Source: Branchiostoma lanceolatum
Taxonomy: Eukaryota; Chordata; Leptocardii; Amphioxiformes; Branchiostomatidae
Assembly: GCF_035083965.1 (NCBI RefSeq)
Contig: NC_089729.1
Coordinates: forward strand, 13,565,464 to 13,629,463
DNA length: 64,000 nucleotides
Direction of reading: 5' to 3'
Of this stretch, positions 21,701-34,100 are shown one piece after another (position 1 is the stretch's first letter; each line of letters opens with the position of its first letter). The position numbers and the translations under genes are program-made. The notes below the pieces were generated by a model, which did no database searches, was not told the origin of the DNA, and saw nothing but the letters and a program-made list of their open reading frames with translations.

Positions 21701-21703
21701 TAA

Positions 21704-23690
21704 GAGAGCGTATCATGTTACCGGGACTCCCGCGCGGTCCCCGGGGGAGCTGTAACGTCTTCTAAAAGATCATGATAGTTAGACAAACGATATCTCGCAC
21801 ATGTCTCGTCAATTGGAAATGAAACTAGCCAATGTGTATACCTAAAATCCTGCCGTTTTACTAATGTTGCATCATTTTGTCTGAATATTTTCTGAAATAG
21901 GCCAAGTTTGCTGTTATAGAAAGGATGTTCGGTGTAAAAAATATCAAAATGGTGTAAATAAGTCGGTTCTAAACGTTACTGAAAATCCAAATCTTCTATA
22001 TTCTGAACAATAACAATAATTCTAAACTTTATGTTTTAGGAATTTTTTAATTTCTCATTCAAATTATTTCTACGACCGAAAATAGGTCGAAAAATGCATT
22101 TTTTTACACTTAAACACCCTTAAATCAAAATTTCCACCGTATCAAAAAAATCCCTAAAACAAAAGCCTGGGGATATTAGTTCTCGAAAATTTAAGACCTT
22201 GATGAGTGTGTCTGAACGCACTTTGCTCGAGTTTTTCATACCACTTTGGAACAATGTCATGCCTCACGGATAGGGAGTGGGGGTACTTGATACCGGCGTA
22301 AAAATAAAGTCCTGCAACATTCAAAGTCATCAACAATGGCGCCAGTAGCTTGGCTACATGTTCCATGTCCACAACAAAATGTCAGGAAAGATATACTGTC
22401 CAGGAAAAGTTTTATTTGCCATTAAGTGTTTTTTCTTCTTGTGCAAGGGACCTATGACAGAAAGGGCCTTTTGGCGCGAATTTACAGTGAAAACCTGCAT
22501 ATGACCGTGAGTGACCCCGAATAGAATGCACGTTCTATTCGAATACGTCACTTCGAACGTAATAGAATGTTGTTCGAATTCTAAAAAAGTCTGGAAATTC
22601 TGGGCCCATATTTGACCATCGTGGGTGTTCATTTTCTGAGCCTTGTTTACAAACAGTGGTTTACAGTGAACCATGCAAAGGCCGGAATGTAAAGAAACCC
22701 CAGGCCCACACACGGCCGCGGGTATATTATTGCAATTGAATAGCGTAAAATCCACCAATCTTAAAAGATTTTTAAGCTCAAAAAGTGTCAAAGTGCGAGG
22801 CACAATGTTTCTATGACTATTCAGGACAATTATCAACCATCTTCAAAGATGTTAGAATTAGCCATTTTTAAGCCAAAGCACAGAAAATTGCTGTATTTCA
22901 TGTATTTCCCTACAGGGGATCTGCATGGGGAGGGAGCTGGCCACACTTTTGTAGAGACAGCAATGCTTTACGGTAAATTCAGGAAGGCTGGCAACGCTTG
23001 ATGATAAATTGATGTGCACCCCTATACGCATTATGCTAGATGTAGGTATCTCAATTGGTAAAACTAGGCTGCAAACGCCGTCACAAAAGGGAGTTCCATT
23101 GTTCCTTTTTTTTTTAATCTGATCTTCAACTATGCGATAAGAAGAATTCGTCAATAATGCTTAACAATGAATTCTGGATAACGAGCAAAGTGCCATGTAG
23201 AATTAAAACTACAGTAATGATTTACGTGTACCATTGAACAACGCCTAAGGTTGGATTACAGTGGGCTACAAAGATTAATGATGAATCAAGATAGCTGGCT
23301 ACACCTCACAGGAAAGGGCATTCAGCCCATCCCTCAGTTCTGTTACCATGCACCACCGCCTGTCCTATTTACATTGGTGTGTGGGTCACTGGTCACCTCC
23401 CAGATTGAGTTTCCAAACCACCAAAGAACCTTAATCCTCTACAAGACAAGTGTCACTCACAGAACAGAGGGGACATTGATAGTACGTCTGGAAAAGTTGT
23501 TCCCCAATGGTCGATTGTTGACAGACGCGTTGGGAAAGAAGATCGACAGCAAAAATAAACAGGAGAAAGACGACTATTTTTTTTTCTCTTTGAAATGTCA
23601 ATAGGGAAACCTGAGTGTGAAGCAATGAGTGCAAGTTTCAAGGCTTAAAACTACATGTTGAATAAAGACACATTTAGTGCTGCTGGAAGT
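21704..23690. other. Gene-poor interval
   Basis: No gene recognised. A cluster of TTCGAA-centred palindromes lies at about 22527-22580. The open frames at 22354-22836 (minus) and 23251-23604 (plus) have no recognisable motif or splice context. Confidence 0.5.
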
Positions 23691-23692
23691 GG

Positions 23693-23853
23693 TTAGCGAT
23701 CCCGCTGCCACGCCCTATGGATCATGGATCAAATTACGTGGATCCATAGGTGGTTTGATCCCAGTGTCGTCCAAAGCTCGGCCCAAACGTGGTGTGAAGG
23801 ATTGCATTCGTCATTTAGAATGGTGACGTAGAGCTTAGCTGGCAGCCTTATGT
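23693..23853 (+). repeat. SINE-like repeat, left part (split by insertion)
   Basis: A head like GGTTAGCGATCCCGCTGCCA with GGTTTGATCCC, then TTCGTCATTTAGAATGGTGA. The body matches a copy at about 43990-44100 (TTCGTCATTTCAGATGGTGA), where it runs directly into GGGGAGCTTCAGGTGT. Here that continuation appears only after the element ending at 24959. Confidence 0.6.
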
Positions 23854-24959
23854 GAGGGCCTGCATGGGGGGGTAGTGATTACGAATTACGGAAAATTTTC
23901 GCCGCCGATTACGAATTACGGAAAATTTTCAGAGCTGATTACGAATTACGTTAAATCATGAGGCTTCCCAACCCACTTAAACACTTAACGCATGATTCAA
24001 CTATCTAGTTCTACATCAAAATTATCAATTTTTACATTTATTGTGGTGACAATGAATCTGTTGATGACCACACTAAACCTTACTAGTAACTATAATGAGT
24101 AGCCGTGACCGCGGCAGGGAATTTCGTATGGGAGGGGACAGCAAGATATCGCTGAACGTACGTTGACCACGTCGAGCGCCGAAGGCGTGAGACGTCCGGG
24201 GAAATTGTGAAAATCTTGACTCCCTGCAATGCTATATCCTTGATTTTGAGTGCCCAATTTTGCTGTTACACTAAGCTATGTTTGATGACATATCTATAAG
24301 TGAAAAGAATATACAAGAGTTTAATGGTATGGTGTGCGATGCCCCGAGTCCCGACATATATGGCGCCGGAGCGGCCCGGCGATTGTAGGCGGATCCGAGA
24401 GAATACCCGGGAAAATTGTAAAATCTCGACCCGCTTAAATACATTTTGACGGGCAATATCTGCACTTATAGTGAAAAAAATACACAAGGGTTTCTGCTAG
24501 ATTGTTTGCCCTCCTGACATATTTTCGCCGGAGGCGTACATCTAACAATCGCAGGTGGGCCCGAGGGCATGCACCCCGAGAAAATTTTGATTCCAGCTTG
24601 ATATTTGGGGGCGACGCCCTCAGAACCTTACCAGAGGCGCGACAATACTAAGTGGGTCTGGGCGCATGTTTCACGGGAAAATTTTGAGATCTTTACCCTC
24701 TGAAATGCTATTTCCTGCATTTTGAGGGGCAACTTTGCCGGGAGACTTTGCTGGAAATAAGCCAACGTTTTGCTAGTAGATTACGTTTTACGTTGCATAA
24801 AGGTAACTGCCTACGTTTTACGTAGAATCAAACTGACAAATTACGCGTTACGGCCAATGTGCTGATTACGAATTACGTTGATTTTGGGTGGCTGATTACG
24901 GATTACGAAGTCTAAAACGGCCTGATTACGCCTTACGGAAAAGGGGCATGCAGGCCCTC
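23854..24959. mobile_element. DNA transposon-like insertion, 1,106 bp, 6-bp TSD TTATGT, TIR GAGGGCCTGCATG
   Basis: 13-bp TIRs (GAGGGCCTGCATG and its complement) are flanked by TTATGT on both sides (23848-23853, 24960-24965). Both subterminal regions carry direct repeats of GATTACGAATTACG and variants: three near the left end, several at the right. The core contains several diverged copies of a roughly 200-bp unit (GGGAAAATT then ATGCTAT and TTTTGA). There is no transposase frame. The superfamily is unassigned. Confidence 0.72.
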
Positions 24960-25070
24960 TTATGTTTGGGGAGCTTCAGGTGTTAGCTTCAGGCATCAAA
25001 CCTCTGCTGCATGCTTTGTAGTACCACTACCTGAAAAAGCATCATGCTTCACCTATAGGAAGTAAGAAAC
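24960..25070 (+). repeat. SINE-like repeat, right part
   Basis: It continues the copy interrupted at 23853: TTTGGGGAGCTTCAGGTGTT, then CATCATGCTTCACCT. The last block recurs near 57150. Confidence 0.55.
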
Positions 25071-26830
25071 GTAGTGCTGTACCAAGTTCTCTCACTACAC
25101 AAGCTAATGCACTCATTGTCATTTTGTGAAAACACTAGAAAGATGATACTGGTGTACCAGAACCACCACGTAGTCTTCGTTTGTTTATCATTACAAGCAG
25201 TGACAACATTATGTACAATGTACATACATGGGCCAATCAACAAAGGAACTTCACCCAACAGTATAGAACCAACCTCTGGAATCAATCTCAGTAAAGACAA
25301 ATTTGCAGTTCTCAACATTGAAAGGTTGCCGACGTTTTTCTTTTTGATTGAGTTTTTATGTTGTACATCTTTGATACGTATCTGAATTTCGGAATTCCGA
25401 TTTCAGAGGAAACGCTACAGGTTGTTGACTTCATTCAATAGCAAGGAAGGTCCCATCCCTTTTTGACATCTTTGTATAGTCAGATTCAGGAAGGTTTTAG
25501 AATTTTTGGTCCCAATACTGTCAGTGTCACAGCCTCAATGAAGATTGATACCCTGCGATCCACTTAAACAAATGAAACAAAAAGATCATCAAGGAAGGAA
25601 CCTCGGCCTATTCGTCTTCTTCAGAATCTGAATGTGGAAAACAGTGCTATTTAGTACTAGTAATCATTTGTCATCTGTGCATCAGTTGCAAAATTTTCAT
25701 TCTACCTCATGTTGTTTATCAGAGAACCTGCTGACAGCATCACCACTGAAATCACATCTTGTAGATGTGATCAACAAATATTTACACCAGTATCATCTGC
25801 TGTTAAACCCGTCACACACAAGTGCCCAACAGATACAGAACAAACCGAGCCGCCCGTTCTGGCTTTCAACCATGGTAATATGGACTAGTCAACAGTTCGT
25901 TGAGGTCTGTGAAGCCTAGTTTACAGGCCTAGGGTAGTTTCGGCATAAAGCCCCTGTTACAATTCAGGACCTGCCCAAGACATTGTAGCCTGGAGTCCAG
26001 CCTTCTTAACTTTGGCCCGCTCCCAAGGTCCGCTGGGCGTTAACAACGTGTTGGTGGCTAGCGGACCTTGGGAGCGGGCCTAAGATAACAAGGCTGGACT
26101 CTAGCCTCCTGTGCAGGCTAATCCTATAACGGCGGCATATATATTGGGAGGGGGGGGGGGAGTTGTGTAGCCGAGGGAGTTGTGTAGCCGAGGGGCGCGC
26201 GCGTACTTCTGTCAACATCATGACCCCGCCCCTAAGGCAGTGCAAAACTGGCCTTCACAAGACAGCGTTTAACCTTTAAGTTAATTCATCACTTATGCCC
26301 CTTACTCCAAAATTTCGCTGCTTCAGGCAGTTTCAAATTCCCGGTTCTGTAGACGCTTTGATACCTCCACGAAAATAATCCGTTGCATATGGATACTGTA
26401 ATATCAGTACCATGATGTCTTTCCTTCACAAAAACTAGTCTCCGAGCAGATGTATGGTCCAGCTCAGTGTTTAACAAGAGGCTTTTCAAACATCTTACAC
26501 AAAACCAGTTGAGACGCATCCTTTTATGCCAGGCCCGCTTTTCAAGCAACGACCTTGGCGTACCGGCCTGCGAGTTGTCCTTCTCGCTACACAAGCACTG
26601 GTCAGCCGTCCGATGAGCCAATCACGGTGTCGCCTGCGGTCAAGGGGCAACGTGATTGGCTGAAACTTTCCTTCCTACTACATGAGGTGGTGATCTGACT
26701 GGTTGACGTCTGGTCAGCGCTCATGCAACGAGAAAGGACGGAACACAGACCAGTTGCTTGACATATATACAACACAGTGGGTCTCTGAAGAGGATGCCTG
26801 AGACGATACAGGGTCATTCTAAGCTCGAGC
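25071..26830. other. Interval downstream of the EF-hand gene (its 3' side)
   Basis: It holds a foldback element (25987-26107), a G run with two GAGTTGTGTAGCCGAG units (26159-26194), and an inverted pair AGCCAATCACG / CGTGATTGGCT near 26610-26665. No minus-strand AATAAA could be placed with confidence. No further gene seen. Confidence 0.5.
25987..26107. mobile_element. Foldback MITE, about 121 bp
   Basis: Two nearly complementary arms of about 47 bases (GGCCCGCTCCCAAGGTCCGC against GCGGACCTTGGGAGCGGGCC, with outer GAGTCCAGCC / GGCTGGACTC) surround a loop of about 24 bases. The DNA can form a long hairpin. Confidence 0.65.
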
Positions 26831-27061
26831 TCATTCTTCTTCATCCTCGAAGGTCAGCAGTTGAGGATTCTTTCTGACTCCCTCCACAAACTCCTTCATC
26901 TGCACGTGCCCGTCGTTGTTGTCGTCCAGGACCGATAGCAGCCTGTCCACCAGCTTCTCCAGGTGCGTGATGGACCCGGGCCCGCCGGCGGAGTCAGAAC
27001 ACCCCGCCACCGCCGCCGGCTCACTGTGTCTCCTCCTGGGGTGCTGCAGTTCGTACATCAA
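26831..27061 (-). CDS. NCS-like protein exon 2 (terminal)
   Basis: On the minus strand the acceptor is TTTCTCCAG. The exon encodes LMYELQHPRRRHSEP, a linker, EF4 and the C terminus LLTFEDEEE, then TGA. It joins exon 1 in phase 0, completing the EF3 exit helix (LLNVLK/LMYELQHP). Confidence 0.9.
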   Translation of the reverse strand: MMYELQHPRRRHSEPAAVAGCSDSAGGPGSITHLEKLVDRLLSVLDDNNDGHVQMKEFVEGVRKNPQLLTFEDEEE

Positions 27062-30000
27062 CTGGAGAAAGAGGAGGAGGAACTTGAGATTTTTATCGAG
27101 GTTGCATAGTACTAGCTTAGTGCAAGGCCACAAAAGACCACAATGGACAACTATTGGGATGATGTGGCTGGTACATCAACTGTAGAAGGAGGAGGAAGTT
27201 GTGGTGTTTGCACAGTACTAGTGCAAGACCACGAAGGACCACAAGCGATAATTATTGGGATGGTGTAGCTCGTACATCAACTGCAGAAAGAGGAGGAAGA
27301 TGTGGGGATTGACGGATTTTTAACGAGTTTGCACAGTACTAATGCAAGGCCACATGGGACGACAACTTTTGGGAGCGTTAGCTGGTAGTACCTGGTACAT
27401 CTGATCAACTGTAGAAGGGGGGAGAAAGATGTTTTTTCACGATTTTGCACAGAACTGTAGCGCAAGGCCCGAAAGGACCGTGACAAGGGACAACTTCTTG
27501 GATGCTGTAGCTGGTATATCAACTGTAAGAGGAAGATGTGATTGAGATTTTTTGTAACGAATTTGCATAGACAATGCCACAAGGGACCACTTCTGGGATA
27601 TTGTAGCTCACACATCAACTGTAGGAGGAGAAGGAAGATGTGATTGACATTTTTATGTAACTTGCACGTGTGTGCAGAGTGCAATGCCACAAGGGAACAC
27701 TTCTGGGATTAAACTAACACTCCCTGAAGTTCAGTTATAATCTGCTGTGGTGTCTCAGTCGTTGTGTACAGACCTAGCAAATCTAGACAAAAAACAAGAT
27801 GTTTGGAAAAGATACATGCAGTCTCAGTACATTGTTTTCTGACATAATGTTCTTTCCATCGGAAAAAAAGCGCCTAATGTCTTCCATAAGGCTATAGGGC
27901 TAGCGTTATAGCGCGACCACCCAGATACCATCTTTACGATTTGTATATTCGGAGTGCCAACTTGGTGTAGCGCCAGCAAGTTCTTCGCAGGTTGTTATGA
28001 GGTTTTCGGCGCACAACCTTTGATTGGTGTTGCTGTAGATCTTTTGACTACCCTTTTTTGTCTGCCTGATAAATCTTAAGTTCAAGATTTGTTTTTCTTA
28101 TCCGTAGTCTAAATGTAGTATTGATCAAAAGTATACCATTGCATGCATGTTCTGATTTCGTTCTGTTTAGTCCGTACTCAATGTCAAAGGTTATAGATTG
28201 CAGTGGGATAAAAGTCAACCTTGCCTTGGATATAGTGCAGACTTTTTACACTATAAAGAAATGGGCAGCCTTGTCTGTACTTTTGAATTCATGGCGAAGT
28301 GCATTATAAGCTACTTTAGGGCCGATACTATTATATTTTGCGGGACACCCACGCCGCTGTTGGTTTTGAGCTCGTTTTTGAACGCTTTTGAGATTCCTTT
28401 GATTCCTACAATTCATAAGATCATAAAACATTGAACCGAGCTATAGCTAGTGGTGGGTGTAACATATATTTTGTTCAGAAGACTGCTTCGATCAGTCGAA
28501 TACATGTATGTACAGTACATGCATATTGAGAAGTGAGGCGTAGCCTAAATCGAATTTTCTGGGTATAGAAACAATTGCCTAGGTCTGTTCGTGAGAAAAA
28601 TGCTATAAAGAGCATTTTCATATCACCAAGATAACACCATCATGTACGTGGCTATATGCATTTCAGATAATCGTGTATATCATACGTGGCAGTCGATACG
28701 TTAATCGTGTCGCTAATGTATACTTTGAATAGTGGGGGTCATTTGAGAGGGCCTGAAGATCTCTAGATATGTCGGAAAACGTTTGAGACGGTCAATTTAA
28801 ATGCAAATAGGGACACCATCATGGCGGCCAGCACCTGCCTGATTCACTGATAAAGAAATTGAAAACGTTCTATGTGTTTCCTGACCTCCCCGTTTTAGCA
28901 TGACACCCAAACATCTGCTTGGAGATAGCACGCATCTTGTCCGTGACATCTCCTAATTTACCCCCTCCCCCAAATGAAAACTTGGTGCGTTCAGATAAGA
29001 TAGCAGAACGTTTATAACAGCTATTAGCCAACATTTACTTGTCAGATTTGATTGGGGCGCTCCTATTTCTCGACTCATTACTCGAGCTCCGCACGGCGTA
29101 TCTAATCATTGGCGTTACCAAAAGCTTTACACATCACGGTTTCTCCTGATGACTGGTGGTTTTCTCCATGTGTTAACGTCATACCATTTCCTCACTTAAA
29201 CTTACGTTTAGTCTACGTAGGTATATATCATCACCACATGTTGGCCATTAAACGTCAACTCTCCTAATTCCGACAGGTACCTAAGACCGGCATATAACAA
29301 AAACAGTGTTATTGAGGCCTTCGCTAAGTGTTTTGAACGCCTGGATATCTGAAGTGTGCATAACTCAGGAATCTCTGATGCTGCATGAGTAGATGTGTTT
29401 ATTACTAGTACCTTCGCCAAGAAGGTTATGTTTTCAGTTACGCCATGCATGGTGGAGAGGCTGTGGTCTGAGTCTGCTGTGGTCTGAGTCTGTATAGTAT
29501 GTTAAAAACATAACTCGAGAAACCGTGGATGGATCCTCCAGATTTTGGTAGGTAAGTAGCGGTTGTGGGAACGGAGGTCAAGTTCGAAAATGGTACACCT
29601 GGCGTTTCCCTTCGGCACTGCAGCGGGCTACTGTGAGGCACATGACGGAATTATGAGAGATGGCGTTAATGTGATGATGATTATGATGTTTGAAATGTCC
29701 TCATTATAAGATTTTTGGTATAGTAAAATTTTTGAATATAAAAAACAGAAAATCTGCTGCAGTATCATGCAAAGTCGCCGAGGGAGAGGGCACATACTAG
29801 TACATGTAATCTACTCATGCAGTTCTTCATTTTGCCAACACCTACAAACATCATAAAGATCCATCCACAACATCTCCACGGTTATGCAGTCCACAGACAA
29901 ACAGTCCCGATGGATCATGGCGAAGGTAAACAAGAGCATCTTATGATATTCGAAAACCGGAATACAGCACCCTCATGCATACAAAAGTCTAAAATGAAGA

Positions 30001-31120
30001 CAAGCTAGACATTTTGTTCAAATTTAAACTCCAAGTGAAAGACAAAGATACTGCAAATTAAAGACGCAAGATACAAGTCAGGCTTTTTTTGCAATTGGCT
30101 TAATTTACAATATACGACTATGTTAGCGAGATCCAATGATAGAATGTTGAAATACTCTCCATAGTGAAAGTAGCCTAAGTAAGATCATAAAGAACATCCT
30201 GTTTTCTTTTTCGTCCGTTAGTTCATCTTATTCCGTCCAATATCAGATTCTACACTCCCCCCTTTTATTTCGTCATTTTACTGGGGAGATCGTGTTTTTC
30301 AAATGAAGTTTATACATGCGGAAAATGTTATCTGGTGTGGTTGCTTCTTGAAGAAATGTTCTGATGAAACAATATCTTTAAATCATGATTTTTCGAAAAT
30401 ATCAGATCTATAGCCTAGTTTTTCATTTCTATTGTTTACAACCTCTTCCCCTGTATGTTCCCGTTTTTTTAGCTCGTCAATGGACTATTTGGCATGAAAA
30501 TTGTATCCTAGAGGGGGGTAGTGACAAATGGTATTACAGCTATCATGTGCTTGTAAAAAATCCCCTGCGTTGCCACATTGTCTCTTACCGGGCTTAGCGA
30601 TAATCCATCCTTAAGATAAAAAATGTCTTAGTATGAAGAATGAATGGACAAAGCTTTAGTTGTAATAAATCGGAGAAATTACCTTCAAGACGTTTAGGAG
30701 TTCAGGTCGGCTGAGGACACCGTTGTTATCAATGTCGTACATACTAAAGGCCCACCGGAGCCTCTGAGCAGTCGTCCCGCGAAGAAGTGCGCTCATGCCC
30801 CGTAAGAACTCCGGAAAATCCACCTGCCCGTTCCCATCTTGGTCGAACGTACGGAAAATTTGCCTCGCCAGCGAAACTTTTTCCTCGTCGTTGACAGATT
30901 CGAAGAAAGCGCAGTAGAAAGTCACGAACTTGTCTTCGGAGAGCAAACCGTCTGGACAGTCTTTGAGAAACAGGCTCTGCCACTGCCGAACCTCCTTTTC
31001 GTTGAAATTTGTTTTTCTGGCCAGCTGGGCGATCATCCTCCTCGAATGTTTTCTTCCTCTGGTGGCGATGGGGCGTCCTTTCTCGCCACCGCAGGTTAGA
31101 CAAGACAGCACCTTGCCCAT
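26831..31120 (-). CDS. Neuronal calcium sensor-like EF-hand protein
   Basis: Two exons (31120-30683 and 27061-26831) encode 222 residues; usual NCS proteins have about 190. MGKVLSC at the start fits an N-myristoylation signal (Gly2). The first EF-hand is degenerate with the CPDG signature (55-58), as in all NCS proteins. Canonical loops are EF2 at 93-104 (DQDGNGQVDFPE), EF3 at 129-140 (DIDNNGVLSRPE) and EF4 at 192-203 (DDNNDGHVQMKE). WAFSMYDID and FRTFD are family hallmarks. A basic insert follows the start and a Ser/Ala/Gly-rich insert sits between EF3 and EF4, so this is a divergent member and I do not assign it to hippocalcin, VILIP, NCS-1 or KChIP. Expected role: calcium-dependent membrane switch. 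An upstream in-frame ATG at 31159 is possible; I prefer 31120 because of the myristoylation motif. Confidence 0.88.
27046..27710 (-). repeat. Tandem array of duplicated 3' splice site plus exon start
   Basis: About six diverged units of 95-125 bases, the lowest being the real exon 2 start. On the minus strand each has a pyrimidine tract, an AG, then TTGAT(G/A) with an LMYELQHP-like translation. Starts are near 27061 (real), 27180, 27280, 27408, 27522 and 27618. Each unit also carries a TTGCA-rich block and a CCACAAGGGACCAC-like block. Confidence 0.8.
27711..30682 (-). other. Remainder of the NCS-like gene intron
   Basis: A copy of the CCTTCGCCAAGAAGG repeat starts near 29411 and contains a perfect 16-bp tandem duplication (CTGTGGTCTGAGTCTG, 29461-29492). 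Other short open frames have no recognisable content. Confidence 0.5.
30683..31120 (-). CDS. NCS-like protein exon 1
   Basis: This exon encodes residues 1-146, from MGKVLSC to RPELLNVLK. On the minus strand the donor is AAG/GTAATT, phase 0. It includes degenerate EF1 and functional-looking EF2 and EF3. Confidence 0.9.
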
Positions 31121-34100
31121 CCCTTCCCTTCCCTGTCCGTACGCCGAACTGCACCTCACGTCGTGCCCGAGCTAGTTCTAGGACCTTCTAGTTCAAGTCG
31201 TCTTTCCCTCTTAGCCTAACCGAGCACGTTGAAAACTGCTATTACTAAGGTGTAATTAAACATGGTCGTTTGATTAACTATATACCTGACGGGACGGTAC
31301 AAAAATGTACGTCAAGTATAATTAAGGGGAGGCTGGTTTGACAAAATGATCCTCGCATTCATTTTTGACACACATCTTCTAAGCGCAATAGAACAACAGT
31401 AACTATCTCCCACTGACTTGATCTTATGGATGAAATCGAGAGGCGCGCAACAACTTTCAATTTCGTCCGTTTGGCTTTTAAAAAAAAAGCCTCTTCCTGA
31501 GAATGACAAACTAAGATGTGTTTGACACACTAACTGAAACGGAAAAACAAGACTACCACAGGATTTATTGTTTGCCATACATATGTACCATATGTTATAC
31601 ATAATGTTCATATTCGATCATTTAGATTTGAAAATTCGGACATCTTTTTTTTCTCCTTTGCTTTCTTTTTTTCCTTTTCCCCCCTTTTTTTGCACAATCG
31701 CATCAGTTTCGGGGCCGGGATGCCCAGCTGAGGACGTCATCCATAAATCAAGTCAGTACGGTATAAATACAGACCTCATTATCATTGTGCCCATAAGAAA
31801 GGCTATTTTCTGCAAATTCATCGAAACACATACGCGTCCTTTTAATGTGAAATTAAGCCCTACCAGGGACCAAAAGGACCATCTCTGAAACTTCCCACAG
31901 AGGCGGCGATGGTTCAGCGACCAAAACTCTCACGAAAAGTTCAACTGGATTTCATTGACAAAGGGGTGTAGCTTCTAACATTTGTGTGTTTTGTCGTCTT
32001 TCAAATCAAATCAAATCAAATCAAATCAAATCAAATCAAACAAGGAATCGAATAGATCCCATACCTCCGTGAAATAGTTTTTGTGAATTTCTTGTTCAAT
32101 TAATTATTGTGAATTTCTCACTAATTCTGTCTCTGGATTTTTTCTGTCTTCCTATTGGACTTTAGACCTAGCTGGGTCAAAACAGTCTTCCCATATTCTA
32201 CAAGTCTCAAGCTACACCATTTTAATTTCCCCCACCACTAAAAAGTTTTCAGCTGGAACACACTTACAAACAAACTTATAACAATACCTCCGTTTCCATA
32301 ATTTTACCTCATGGCCATATGGGTCATACACAATTCATAACGTCACAGGCAATACAAATGATGATGAGGTCATACAAATCCACCCGCTTGGGGCATCCTA
32401 CCATGGACACACTCTCAAAGGCCTGTTAACGGTCAAGATAGGCCACAAGATAAATGACATTGATAGCCCATCCCATGTAGTATCTCCTCGCCATACGATA
32501 AAGCCGCGACGTTAATTTAATTTCCTCCGTATGTCATGAGGACCAATCAGCGTATCAGAGCTACCGACCGACCCCGTCACGACGAATCGTGCGCCAAATT
32601 AGATGATGGTTATCAGACGTCGTGTCAAACACTTCAAACTGTATCTTTTGTCCAAGTCGATCGATTTAATGTGCATTTGGACTCGTCTTGAGTGATGACC
32701 TTGGAATTTCACCCTCTGGGTATCCTTCTTATGAGGCTAGATAGATAAGAACTTGTCGGTTTTGCACTAGCCTCGAAAGCAGATTTTACATGGGTGGCTT
32801 TTCAAAGCTACTCTTTGTTTTTAGTACTTTTACAGTAACTGAAATGTTGGAGGCTGTCAGAACACGACTGCCACCAGAAACTGTACATTATCATAAATAT
32901 TGAAGATCATTGAACAAGTACACAAAAAGTCTCAAACAAAATCGGCCCCTGTATTTACAAAAAAAGCTGCTAGGGAGCTCAAACCTACGTTACTTCTTCA
33001 CCAGTCCTAAAGCTACCTACCATGTTCGGCATAAGATATCGAAACCGGACGTCCTGCTGCAGTACCATGGGAAGCCGTCAGGGGCCCATATGTCTAAATC
33101 AACCCATTGTTTAGTTTAGTTTGCGCTTTGTCATTTTACTGTACTACAGAATTGTTTCAACTACGAGCTTCATACACCCGGCCCCGAAAACAGCATTTTC
33201 CTTCCTACCGAGCAATGATGGAGTCACCGCGAAAGTAAATGCATTTGCACTCGGCATCAATGACTGGATGAACGAAGACCTTTATTGTAAATTCTTACAT
33301 AACTGCGATGAGTACCTGTCATACCAAATACATGTAAACAAAGGAATTGAAACAAATTGAAACACACATATGCAGGTTACACTGGCTTCTTCTTGCCTCT
33401 CAAAGGTAATGGTGAAATATATGTCTGAAATGAAGGAATTTGAATCTACTTTCTATATGACTAGCTAAATAGTACATTTCTATCATAAGCATAGTTACAA
33501 TCTACGATGAAGCGCATTCATATTTTACCGTACTTGAGGCACATAATTTCACAAATTCGTTACTCTAGAGTGGTTATGGCTGCCTAATTCAATTAGTAGT
33601 TTGTGGCGACTGATTAATAACTTTTCACTGGCGGCAAGATATCCATCTACCCCTACATGTTCTCGAAAACCATTCCCCCATCCAACGTTATGTCGCCCCG
33701 CAACCTTTTGTGATTACGTAACCGACTTCCAATCCAAGGTCACCTTCGGCTGGAAAAAAACCTGCGTAGCGCCAACCACCGATAATGTATCACGTGACCT
33801 ATTATAGAGCATTATACCGGGCTTACGCATTTTGGCAAACAAAATATATATACATGTACTGTGGAATTCGTCATGGCATTAACGGATTATGATATATGAG
33901 ATATCATTACAATATTTTTGCCCGGTTGGAAACTGATATGAGGCACGGGATATCAAATATACGGCCGACTTTTAAATTATGTACGATAACAATTTGCGCA
34001 TATTGATTCTTGTGTATACCAACTTCATATACTGCCCCTCGTATTTTTTTCTAAAAGCGGAAAACATAAAATGCAAATTCATATGAAAAATCATAATAAA

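Noticed and set aside
22354..22836. 160-residue minus-strand open frame
   Set aside because: No recognisable motif, no splice or promoter context, composition like the surrounding AT-rich DNA.
30839..31191. Plus-strand open frames over the first EF-hand exon
   Set aside because: Shadows; the minus-strand frame has clear EF-hand loops.
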